Shown: positions 20,661 to 32,800 of the stretch, in pieces
Numbering within the stretch: the first letter of the stretch is position 1
Layout of the letters: each line of letters opens with the position of its first letter
Position numbers and translations under genes: made by a program
Source: Rhynchonema sp. JSB1_4
Lineage: Eukaryota > Nematoda > Chromadorea > Monhysterida > Xyalidae
DNA: 64,000 bases
Direction: 5' to 3'
NCBI GenBank assembly: GCA_030248065.1
Contig: JASAMV010004769.1
Location: 1-64,000, forward strand
Notes under the pieces: model-generated
What the model was told of the DNA's origin: nothing
Databases searched by the model: none
What the model saw: only the letters and a program-made list of their open reading frames with translations

Positions 20661-23445
20661 ATATGGCTGCTGTTTCGAGAAACCGTGCTGAAACAACTTG
20701 TGGGGACCGAAAAAAAAAAAAACAAAACTAGCTACAAGCTATACATCTGACGTTGAATGAACGTCATACTTACATTTACTGTACTTGCTGATTTATGAGT
20801 GGTGGTACATAATATGTAGTACATATACAATTGTAATTTCATATGCGTGCGACCGTTTTTTGTGCGTTCAGAGGATGGTAAGATTTTCATGCCCGATTGT
20901 TTGCAATTGGTATCTTAAGCGTTTAGGTACTCTGTATTTGGTTGTTGGATTCCAGGGCAACGATACCAAGTTAAGCCTGCGAAATTATAGGTTGTGCCTC
21001 TAAACATACACACCTAAAAAACTTCAACAACCAAAGCCAGCGCAGTCAAGAGAAACGCTGTTACCTTTACCTACATATACCTAGTGCATGCCATTTCATA
21101 TAAAGTTCCCTCATTCTCGATCCTTGTTGTACACCTGGACTCGGTACGCTACCACGACGCAATATATGTATGTACATACGCACATGATATTGTGGCATTG
21201 TACCATTTCTTTTCCCCTATTCGGTAGTATAGCAATCAAGCTGCGTTAGGTATATATATTTTGATGCCATACGCAGTTTTCCTTGTGCGCCGTTTGGCAC
21301 TAATTTTTGCTTCAATTCTGCAGCCGTGGCGGCAGGGCATACAGTACATACATAGATTGGTATAAACAGCTGTACATATGTATACTACCACGTGTGGTTT
21401 GCCTCTCAAGTTACACCGGCTATTCCAACCGCCTATCGGTGACACCAACTGCATCGTGCGAAACTATATCTTTTACCTTGAGCATGATATATACACAGTC
21501 GGTATGAAACTGTATAATGGGACCGGATCGGCCCAGCGTTTTAGACAGTTTCGTCGTGACGCTTTGAGATTTTGCGGCCACCGTTAATTTCGAACTGTTT
21601 GGCATCAGCTGTTGTTTCCAGACAGATTGAACGCTCAGTTGTGTGCGAATCATTACCTTCAATGCAAATAGTCAAACGATCAAAGCCAAAGTCGCACCAA
21701 TCACCAAGTTCCATGTATGTACAGTATGTATGTAGGTTTGGCAGCTGTGTCGCTTCTCTCGGCTCAGCCACCGAGCGCGGAACAACTGGTGTGTCAGGAC
21801 GTGCCACGCTAACAACGATCGCACATATTTGTGCGGTGTTTAAATTGAAATTTGAATTTGAGTGCTACTGCAGGTCGGATCTCAGGCCGTCATAGTGATC
21901 CTTCAATGGTGACCGACAGTTGGGCTGTCAATATATTGTACCTAGCTTGAACATCTGTTGCACTCTGATCTTTCAATAGTGACAACTGCGCGCATTCAAT
22001 GCGTACCAAGAGCAAAACGCGGTGGCTGGTGGATGCCGGCGGAAAATGAGTGTATTGATGGTTTATAGTTTCTTGTTTTTCATGCATTTATTGGTATACG
22101 CGCATCTGGTGCTTGTTTATATCGGCTTTTGTATGAATTGATACCGTATGCCTAGCGTGAACGTACTGTATATGCGAAGAACAAAAGCTATTTGTAACTC
22201 AGAAACAGCACAAGTATTGTTTAGCTTGTGCGCCGCTTTGTTGAACCACAACACCCCAACCTTTAGTATAAATACGGTGCCATCTGATGCTTTCGCACTG
22301 ACGATGACCTGGTGCACCGCCCGGGAGCAGGTCAAAACACGCAGTAAACAACTCATGTGTGTAAATAAGGGGTCACGGTCGGGCAACCTTTCGGTGATCC
22401 ATCGCCGGCAAGCACGTCATCAATAATGCACGTTAACGTGTCTTTGAGTTATTGTATGCCCTTTCCGGCATGGCTGCATTCTATATTTGCGCACACTGTT
22501 TTGTGTATACGTGCAGGTTTCTTTGAGCTGATCATAAACAGAACCATACTTTCTGGCTTCGTTTGAGCAAAGCCGTTGTTTATCAGTAACAGAAAAGTGT
22601 AGTTTTTTAATAGTTTTGAGACACAATTGTCTTCCGACAAAATACCAGTTTCGGGTAACAATATTAAGTGCAAAAAAGAATTCGAAACACACAATCAAAC
22701 AAAACCGATTTGCGATGTTATGCACCAACGCTAATGTTATTGCAACTTATACTATCTGTGTTTCGTGCAAACGCAACAGGATGTTTGTTGTCATCAATGC
22801 AACTGGTCTCAATATCCAAGCGTGGTTGAATGACCCGCTATTCATTTCATCGTGCCCATTTGAACACTGCTGTCCTGTCGTCGCGTTGTAGTTTTCAAAG
22901 CAGACAGGCACCCTGCGTTAGCACGAGTCACAGGCAGTTGCGTCGACTACAATAGCATTAGCCACATTATGCGCGCTCCCAGTGCAAGTTGCCTGATTGT
23001 AGCCGAAGTCTCGTAAGTCTATCGCTCGAAAAACATTGTTTCATCCATTTCTTCGCTTTAGCGTTCCGCAGGCGCACGCCCATCGCGTAGACCAGGCTCA
23101 AAGACAAACTGAATGAATTTTTAACTCTCGATGAAACTGTACAAGTTCATCACGCACCTGTTTTCATTGTCCTTGATGTTATTAGTCTCGTGTGCGTGTG
23201 CGTTTCAAGAGATCAAATGGCACTTACATATGTTGTATAGCTAAGTACGCCAGACCACGGTCAAGTGCATGTGCCCTTGAAATGCTGTGAAACGAAACAT
23301 CAACACTGCGTGCTTCTGTTTGTTGATCAAGTCAAACTTCTCCAAACATCTCATAAATCCTCAAACACCCTTGAACCATTCCTGTTCCTAATGTTCACAA
23401 AAAGGGAAATCAAGGATTTCCTTTTAATCAGGCTTGTAGTACTGT

Positions 23446-23574
23446 GGTCAAATCAAGTCGGCAAATCACATGTATTATTTGTCGCGCTCATTTGAGGCTC
23501 ATGCATTTTTGCTTGATATGGCGACAAGATTTGATAATTTGATTTGGCGGTAGTACTGTTAGCCACGAATCAAG
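23446..23574. mobile_element. Family C MITE, copy 2
   Basis: The arms are GTAGTACTGTGGTCAAATCA and the inverse TTGATTTGGCGGTAGTACTG. The centre (CATTTGAGGCTCATGCATTTT) matches the copy at 17700. Confidence 0.7.
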
Positions 23575-23869
23575 CAAGAGACTGAAATTCCTCCGGCACA
23601 TGTTATACTGTAACTGGTCCTAAATCAAACCCTACTCTGAAGCTGTGAGTGACTCACTCATTTTTATCTATATCAGGTTCCATTTCCGGTTTAGGTTATA
23701 GAATGTCGTCAGCATTTTTTTCAACTGCCGCGGGATCACAAAGCGGTTGTGCTAAGGTCATGAATACGTTTCGTCTATAGCTTCATAATATCAGATTTTC
23801 TAAATTTTTTTTACTTCTGTGCACCTTCGTCTGCAGTCGCTTATGGTTAGTGTTAGTGTCATGTATGTA

Positions 23870-24050
23870 TAGTCTTTCATTTTATTCTCGGTCCAAAGAA
23901 AGTATACAGCAAATGTTTCATCGCAACAGCAGCCATCAAGTAACACGCATGTTTCGAGCCACGTTGTCGACCTGTTGGTTATCATCCACGACGATGACTG
24001 CTGTTTTCAAGGCGTTGAAACATCTGAACCCCTCAGGGCTGATAAAACAA
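23870..24050. mobile_element. Family V MITE, inverted copy
   Basis: It begins TAGTCTTTCATTTTATTCTC and carries the reverse complement of the family centre (GGTTATCATCCACGACGATG). The right arm reads TTCAAGGCGTTGAAACATC and then decays. A family C fragment follows at 24112. Confidence 0.7.
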
Positions 24051-24515
24051 AACAACAAAACGATAACCGATACACGTTTAGGTGCTACATAAATGTTCGT
24101 TCTATCTTTCGGCTAATGGTACAGTCGTCAACTCAAGGGGTCAACGTCAACTCAAGCAGCCCAAATGAGTTCGAGAAAGCGATATTAAACTTTGCGATCG
24201 GGATCGGATCGGTCCTGCCTTGGTAACGTGACGTTTTTGAATTGAGGATATTAAGAAATTTCATGATGCCACTGATGTCGACCAAAAATTTTTGCCGCTA
24301 AAATTTTTTCAACTTTTAAGATGGACGAAATTAGTGGCTGTACTAAATTTCTTGATGTCTTTAATGCAAGAATCACGCATGACCAAGTTTGATCCATCCG
24401 ATCCGATAACCAAGTTTGATGGCGCTCATAATGTATTTTCAAGGCTATTTCGTTAACATACAGTATGTCATGCCATGTTTTTTTTAATTCAGCCGCATGC
24501 TTACATGAGGTTCCA

Positions 24516-24694
24516 TATATGCTCTGGCAATTCTTTTGGGAGAAACTTTTCAACCGCGCTGCCTGATCCGTAAAGCTCATCATGCGTGCGCTGGCTACGG
24601 AAGTCACGTGACCGCAATATATGCACGCGTCATGCGCTTTACGGATCAGGCAACGCGTTTGAAAAGTTTCTCCAAAAAGAATTGTCAGAGTATA
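24516..24694. mobile_element. Family-H hairpin MITE, copy 3
   Basis: The arms begin ATATGCTCTGGCAATTCTTT and end AAAAGAATTGTCAGAGTATA. The loop has AGTCACGTGACC. A small deletion shortens the arm near ATATATGCACGCG. Confidence 0.9.
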
Positions 24695-26550
24695 CTCCCT
24701 GAGCCATTGCGCATGAATTTTTTGTCACAAAGATGCGTGTCTCAGAAGATAAAACTGAGAAATGTACAAAGCCAGGAAAGCATGCGGCATTCGGTGTTAC
24801 GCCAACAAGCCTCAGAATTCAGGCATAGGCGAATTTCTTTATATAAACCCAAGAAAGAAATAACCAGACAACAAGTGAGCTGAAACATTTATGCATTTCC
24901 CTGCTTCCGAAAAGTGTTGCAATGGTTTCTGCGCGCTGCATGTCCATACATACGGTCCCGCCTCATATTAGAGACCGATCCTTTTGGCTTGGTGCCCAAT
25001 CTGCCGCCAATACGCGTTTACCACTTTATATAGTAAACATTCTACTTTACGAGCTTCTGCCACGATATCCTGTCGTGTTGAACGCTCAATAAAACTCAGT
25101 CAGCGTCGCAAAATGTCGGGTCCTGTGTCCCGATCGGGCCACTATAAAGAGGCTGTACTGTACCAAGGTGTGCGTGTGCGTGGCATGTTGATTGTTTTGC
25201 TACGATGCGCGCCCTTCACTCCCGCTGCGCTGGTCGCGTGCTTTGAGCTTTGATGTCAAAGTTTCACGGGGTGAAAAAGCGCGTAAAAACTGCTTGAGGG
25301 AAAAACTCTGACCAGTTAAACCTGATGAGCACTGGATCTAAATGTGTGGTGGTGTCTAAGCCAAATTTGGCTGAGTCACAGTGGTTTCCTAACCTGATGT
25401 CGAAGCCTAAGATCATTGGCATTGTCACGTGACATTGAAGATATTCAAGGACTTTTGCACACCATGTTTTCCATCGTTGTTTTCCACGCGGCCCCATTTT
25501 GACAAGAAAATTGGGTTTTTAGTGCGCGCTTTTCTGCTTGTTGGTATAGATTCATACTTGCTGTTTGGTTTACTTGAAGCGCTGCCATCCTATATGTAAG
25601 TAAGTGCACCAGTAGAAAAGACGGAAGTTTTGGCTGGCGCAGTCAGTGTAGCAAAGCCAGCTTATGAGCGTGTAGTGTCTGTGGCATCCACTTCACGGTC
25701 AAAAACTAAAGACTTCATAATGGCCCTTTACCAGATAAAACAATGGTACACGTTTTGGTAATAATTACATACACTTCAGTTAAAGTGCGTTTCAGCGAAA
25801 ACACTAATAATTTGCGATGTTATTATTGTAAAAGAAAGGCTCGTCCAACTCATATACATAGCGTACACCCATTCTACTTGTCAAACATGGCAAGAGCACT
25901 TGGCCAAAGGCACTCCGATTTCTCTGCTTGCTTTCGTCTCGTCAGCAGATTTTTGACGTAGGCACAGGCGGGGCATTGTTTTTGCAGAATTATGGATTGG
26001 TGTTTGAAAAAGGTTTCTCGGTGTTGTCATCATGCGCAATAGATGTTGTGGTGGAAACTTGGTGATGTTTCTAAGATGCACACGATACACAGGTACTGTA
26101 ACGATTTGTTTTCGAGTTGGCCCCTAATACTCAGTGATCATCACTTTCGCATGACAACCGTTTCGATGTCCTTACTTGAAATTTATGATAATTTCGGCAA
26201 AACTTCACATATGCCATTTGTTATATTATCATTACCAGCTGAGACAATCACTCAATGAAAATGAGCTTATTCTATTTCAAGAAATTTTTGTCAGGAAGGT
26301 TGTGCAGTAAATGTGTGCATGTGCACTGTGCAAATTACCCAAATTACCAGATTCTATGGTATGGTGCCATTATCTCCTTATGGTTATTCCATTGATACAT
26401 ACGTAACAAGCCCATTTTTTGTAGGCCCGTTCATTTTAGCACATTCCATCCCAACCCAAAACAACTGAAAACACAACAACGTTCCTACCATAACATTGAT
26501 ATGGTGCTGTTCAAAAACACCACTTGACATCATCGTGAAACATCAACCAG

Positions 26551-26855
26551 CCTGCCATGCTATCGCCACGTTCCTCATACAGCACAAGGCCACGGCCGCA
26601 TCGGCAATTATCACAATTCTCCGATGAATCTGACCCCGGCCCGGGCGGTGGTGGCCCGTACTCTTCAGGCTATTCACCGCCAAACAGCACCCAGCAACTG
26701 AACAATGTCAATAGTCATATTTATGCATCAGCGCCGAATTTCGAGGCCATCAACCGACGGAGACACACCTCGGGCCTTCAAATCAGCACATTGGAGACGA
26801 CGCGACTGAGACGGCAGATACTGCTCAAGAACTGCCATAAACGACAAAGTCAAAG
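26551..26855 (+). CDS. PDE4: PDE4 N-terminal exon C
   Basis: Acceptor CATCAACCAG and donor CAAAG|GTATGC bound 305 nt (phase 0 in, 2 out). The product is Ser/Pro/Gly-rich at first (RPHRQLSQFSDESD, PGGGGPYSSGYSPP) and then basic and helical (EAINRRRHTSGLQ, TTRLRRQILLKNCHKRQS). It joins exon 37716 exactly in frame. An in-frame ATG at 26557 could also make it a first exon. GAAACATC lies 7 nt before the acceptor junction. Membership of the PDE4 gene is inferred from strand, phase and style. Confidence 0.65.
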
Positions 26856-29800
26856 GTATGCGAATCGGTTGAACTTATGCGTTGGAAGACATTTTTATGC
26901 CACAAAATGTGTGAGAATCATATTTCTTGCGAATGGGAGTGTCAGTGAGCCGCACAGAATGGCGATTCAAATGGCGCTCAAATGAGACTCATGTTTTTTT
27001 CACAATTCAAAGCAACGCATTGGAACACTTTTCCGAGCACAAAGATGCTGAAATTGGATGCCCTTCTGTGCTGTATAAAAGGTAGATAGCAGTATAAAAA
27101 ATGGTATAATATAAAAAATAAAAAGCAAGTATGAAAACTATAACAAATAGCACTGTCCTTGTATGTACATGTATGTATCTCTGCGTTCAATTAACCGCGA
27201 AAGTTAGCGAGAAGCTGAAATTAGCGGAATTTCCTCGAAACTTCCGACAAGGCGATGCCGACCGCCACGATCCGTTCTCATGATTTTGTACATAATTCCA
27301 ATTTGATATCGCATTTTGCGAGATCAAACTTGGTGTTCGGTTAGGTTTCACTTGAGCGCGGCTTCCTAGCTTTCCGTCCCCAGAAGGTGTCGATTACGCA
27401 AGTATCCAACATCGACGTGGCGCCCCTTCCACCAGCTTGTGGTCGGGCGACCTTCTGTGCGCAGGACTGAATGTAACTTTTCATTGGGATCTATGCAAAA
27501 TTGACGCGCGAGCCAGGCCCTGCTTTTCTCAGGGCGCGTCGCGACAATTTGTTTTTTACGAAGAACATGAATGCAAACTTGATTTGTGCCGGCTTCATGC
27601 AAACTCAAACGTTTCCGGGCCCGAAGACCGGCAGCGCCCCCCGGTTTTTTTATCAAAATGAACTTGGCACGGAGCTGAGTTCCGCACGAACGTTTTTGGG
27701 TTGATTTTGCGACCATGGACTGTCATGGTCGTTTTTGTGACGTACAAGTTCAAAGCAGCAGCCAGCCGGTTGGCGCAATCAAATCTATCCGTGTTCCTAT
27801 ACCTACAGTCGGCGCTCAAAATACTGATCCTGTTCTGAAATTCGAACGACAAATTTTGTTCACCACTTCAATGCCAATATTCTGCTATGTGTATATCTTA
27901 TGGTGAACATTTCTCCTCGAGAAGTGAGATCCCGCCTGGATCACGTCAGTATAAAGAGGGCGAACTGTATCATCATGGTAGAAACCCACTTCAAATCTCG
28001 AACCTCGGCAGCAGGCAGTTTCCTGCAGAAAACGTTGTGAGCTGTTTTGATGAACGCGCACTGATAAAGCTTTTCAAAAAAACTGCTGGTTTTGCTTGAA
28101 GTCGATGTTTACATGATGTTTCAGCTGATCAGCTGGGTTGCCTGTTATTTCACGACAAGGGACTTAAGGTTTTCATATTCAGCATCAAAACTGTTCAATG
28201 TGAATAATCGCTTTTTAAGAAAGCTTTGCTGTTTCGCAACAGGCATGCATTTTGCTGTTTTGAACGCCGTTATCATCTCGTTTTGATATCCTGTTGTATG
28301 TATGTAGGTAAAGTCACGTTGTACCTGAGTTTTCCGGTTACAGCCCCTGGGCTCTATTCGGTAGTCGGTGGGAAATCGGATTTGAAAATTATTTTAGTTC
28401 CCAAATGGAGCCCTGTGGGGCGTTATTCGAACGATCTTCCGAATAGTGCCCCATGTCAAATTTTTGTACTTTTTGAGTGTGGTTCATACGTGGCGTCAAC
28501 GCATTTTTGTGCCGAGCACTTGGTGTGATGGTACATAATAAGTTCGGTACATAATAAGTTCATGCGTCCAGCAGAAGCCATCCATAACAACAACAAGATC
28601 AGCCCCCATGATGCATTTGGAACAACCCACATACAGTAGATATGTAGACATAAAAATGTTTATGCGCACCGAAAAAGGCCACAGGCAGAGCAGCATAGGC
28701 GCAAGTTTCGGCATGGAAAAGGACGCGCTATGGCTACCTACTAAGTTATAATGCAGCTACTAAACAACATTGGCAGGCACCATGCTCCGGTCCGGGCCCG
28801 TGCCGGAGCTGCGGTTTATACAGTAGTTGGTGTACACTTTGACAGAGCTCTTGTGCTAAGCGGCCTGAATAAGCAGTATATTCTACATGCACCACATAAT
28901 GTAGTTAACATACATTATGCATACATAGTCGCTCTCTTAGCCCACGACACAAGAACGAATAAAAATGCAGTTTGGTGCTCTTTCCTCTCGTCTGAGAATA
29001 ACCAGCGCAAACACCGGTTGTCCAGCTTCGAGGTACATACATATGTACATATCTTGCTCTCACGCTTTTTCACTTTTTAGCAGCTCTTGTTGGGGTCTCG
29101 GAGTAAGAGATGCTAACTCCAATGATAATTACGGACAACAGTACCATAAACTTGGTATTTTGTCAGGTCGTTGTTGTTTGTGTGCGCTTGCAAGATTCTC
29201 AGGAACATGAACAAAACTGCTCCCTCGATCTGCGTGCACATGGAATGTTCAGTTCAATACGAATTCGCATGCACTCTGTGAACGAAACTGTCACGTAAAC
29301 TTTTTTAGTCGGGTCTCCGATCTGCCCGGTTAAATTTGAAGCCTTTGCCTTTTGGCGCTGTGAACCTTTGCATCCACTTACATATGTAGCTGATGTTTCG
29401 TGCAATGAATTCTGAAGAAGTATACGCTGACAATTCTTTTGGGAGAAACTTTTCAAACGCGTTGCCTGATCCGTAAAGCGCATGATGCGTGCACTGGCTA
29501 TAGCGGTCACGTGACTTCTGTGGCCAGTGCACGCATAATGCGCTTTACGGATCAGGCAACGCGGTTGAAAAGTTTCTCCCAAAAGAAGTGCCAGAGTATA
29601 CAGCAAACAATGTTTTACGCTCAGCGCAAGTCACGAACTCGATCACCAAGTATGCTGTAAGTTCGAAGTCTGCGTAAGTGTGCATCAGTGCGCCACGTAC
29701 TGTAATTAGGTTCATTTTTATCACGTGCCGTATCACATGCCGCAAAAGCAGAAACGAAAACTGAAGCAGCGTACAAAGACAGAAATATGCCCTAAGGGAG

Positions 29801-32800
29801 GGCGTAAAAGAGAACATGCAACCCAATGAAAGTGCATAAAAGTTCGATACTAGAGAAGTTTGGGTCTCGAATTCCGGCCTGGTCGAAGAGCGTCGTTATT
29901 CAGTATATTGAAAACACTGGTGCGGACCACTTCATTTGTGTGTTTCCACCACGGGGCTCGAATTTCTCAGAGATGTACACGTCTCAAATAGCTCCTCAAG
30001 GATAGGGATAAAATTACTTGTTTCTTTAATTTACCAAACTTAGACAGAGGTAGAATTTCTTGCGTGGGTATGCCACGGATGGATAGAGATAAAACAGCAT
30101 TGTTAATTTTGTTGGAAACACCAGCAGTTTGTGCTGCCAGGACCTGGATAGATCTGGTTAATTTGCATCTTGCGTGCAGTGCCATAAATTTTTTTAAGGG
30201 CGAACTTATGTAGGTTAAATTAGGAATCCGGAAACCGGAAATAATTTGCGTACAAAAAGACAAAACATTTCCGGACTCCGAAAATATTTCCGGAAAATGC
30301 ATAAATTTACAAACAATAATAATGCGTTTTCCGGAAATAGTTCCGGATTCCGGTTTCCGGATTGAACCTAAGTCCGCCCTAAAAGCATGCGAAATGGTAT
30401 GTATAGGTACTAACTTTAATTAGTGTGTGTACATACATACCCAGTAACTTGACCGAAGGTAACAACTTGTCTCAAAGGAGCAATTACAACAAAGGAATTA
30501 TTATCGGATCAATACGCTGTAATACCTCTATTATTGAAATCATTGACATTTGCAGCTTTGTTGGTTGGGCAATCCCTGAATACTCAGTTGCGAACTTTCG
30601 CCAAAACATAATCTAACGTGTTTGTCTGCTCGTCTTGTGGGCCGGTTCCACTTGTGCCCTTGCCCTTTCAAGCTTTATTGGCTTGCTGATTTTGGTGAAC
30701 AATTATTGCTCAGAAGCCGAATTTCGGGCCTCAACTTTCGATATCCTGTTAACGTGGTGGGAAACGTTTGTCTCTAATGAGCTACTGTAATATGTACAAC
30801 ATTTGGTACATACATAGGTTTCGTTTGGGTTTAAGCGCATGGCTTCACGTTCCCAGCATTACTATCGGATTTTCACATGTGTAACGTATTATTGTATATG
30901 TAATGCAATTTCTGTACGATTTCCGATTACTGTACATATATGTACGCGACCGGCGCGCACAAACGCGCACTCGTGGTTATTCGACGGATTGCGCCGAAGC
31001 GCACACGCCAATGCAGCCAATATTTGCAAATGGCACTGGATTTATTCCTTGTGGCATTTGTTATACTGGCTGAAATTGCATTCTCGCCACGGAATGTTGC
31101 TCTCTCTTAGAATATAAATTTGTGGAAAGTTTTTCAACCTTCGCTGCTTATTAGGCTGCCTCAGGGTTGCTTTTGGCGTCGTTTTTGCTCTTCTCCATCT
31201 CACTATTCCATTCGAATGTGCCTTTGCTGCTTTTTAATATTTGAGCGCCGCGACCTTTTATCACACAATTCCTATACTCGTTGTGTGTCGAACATTCTAT
31301 TAGTTCGAACAAGACTCAGAATCGGAATTTGCATTTCTTCCTGTTTACATACATATCTGCACGGTCACACGCAATTTGGTCCGGCCTGAATAATCGTTGG
31401 GCTAAGAAATGCGTACAGGGAGAAATGCAAATTTCGATGATGAATTTTGTTCGATCTCTGCAGTACGCAACGACTGTGTGTAAATTGTGATGATTGTGCT
31501 CAAATTGTGAAAGACGAACAGATGCAGTGCTTGTTTGAGTGGCGAATTTCTGGACACGGCTCTTCTATTCAGCCCAATTCCCCGCTGAACTGATTGTCAT
31601 AACTTTGTTTCCACCATTACCGATGTTTCAAACCCGATCACTGAAACCCTCCTTTTGTCCAGATCTACCATATCTGTTGAATGAAGTGCATATTTTGTCA
31701 AAATCCATAATCTCGCCATTCAAAAAATGCTGAGCGAGCAGGGCAGTCTCAAGGAGCTGTTAATGAGTCGTCTCAGGAAAGGTCGTCCACTGAAGCTGCC
31801 ATCCCCAATATCGTCGAAAACAAATGTCGCAGCAGAAAGGACCAAAACCAAGAGCAGAACTAAACGGTTAGCGTGTTTGGTTCTTGTGTTCGTGCGACCG
31901 GCTGGCTACTATACCGTTTGAAATTTTTGTTTTTGTTCGAAAATTTACTGTCGTGTTGTATCGTAGTGCTTCGAAACTTTGCCGCTAAATTGGACACGAT
32001 GATAGCGATGATGGTACATATACCTATGTATACTGTACCACCTTGGACACACGGGAAATAAAAACGTTTGTTGTTCTCACGTTCACTGCACTAAACTTAC
32101 GCCTGACTTAGGGTCGGTATGCACTTTGCTGACACCCAGGTCGGGTGTGGTCAGGGCCGGATTTGACTTTGACCTCATCCAACTGGCAATGTGTGTCCAT
32201 GCATATACGTCACGCGCGTGGCCAGTGCACGCATTCTGGCCGTATAATACTCGCGCGTGTCAAGCACAGACACACACACATTGTCAGCTGGATGAGGTTT
32301 CACAGATGGGCGACATTATACAGCAACGTTGTATGTCAAGTCAAAGTCAAACACAAGTGTCAAACCTGAACCCAAACACACCCGACCTGGCTGTCAAACA
32401 AGGGCACATCGACCTCAACGCTGTATTTGATGATGCCAAATGCTATGTATATTGACAGGTGAAAACAACACCGCTCTGTTGCAGGAAAGCTCCATTGTCA
32501 GTTATTATGGAAGGCATTGACGCGGATTTGCGGTTGTTTTGCTTTCCTGATCCTGAGTGATGACATCATCACGGATTCGGATTAACATTCGTTGCGTAAA
32601 CTTATCGAATATATGTGAAACTTTGAAGATGACCTGTTTGTGTTTGATATCTACTGTGCAATCTAACTGCACACATACTGTACCACTTTTTTCAAATAAA
32701 CACACTCTCCTGACTCTCCCTGACTATGCCCAAAAATTACTCCAGACGTGAATAAATCCATGTATACATACATATACCACATTCCTTCGAGCATTTTTTT

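Larger units (their letters stand above)
18943..26550 (+). other. Putative PDE4 intron, 7.6 kb
   Basis: I see no exon. The stretch contains family V copies at 20535-20660 (partial) and 23870-24050, family C copies at 23446-23574 and 24112-24200, a family-O end near 22290, a family-H hairpin at 24516-24694, and several TACATA/GTATGTA repeats near 21165, 21380 and 21715. Confidence 0.45.

Noticed and set aside
29199..29660. Recurrent open frames containing MGETFQ-like and CLIRKAH-like protein strings, also near 2789, 13037 and 24536
   Set aside because: They are translations of the family-H hairpin and recur because the MITE recurs. They are not a protein family.
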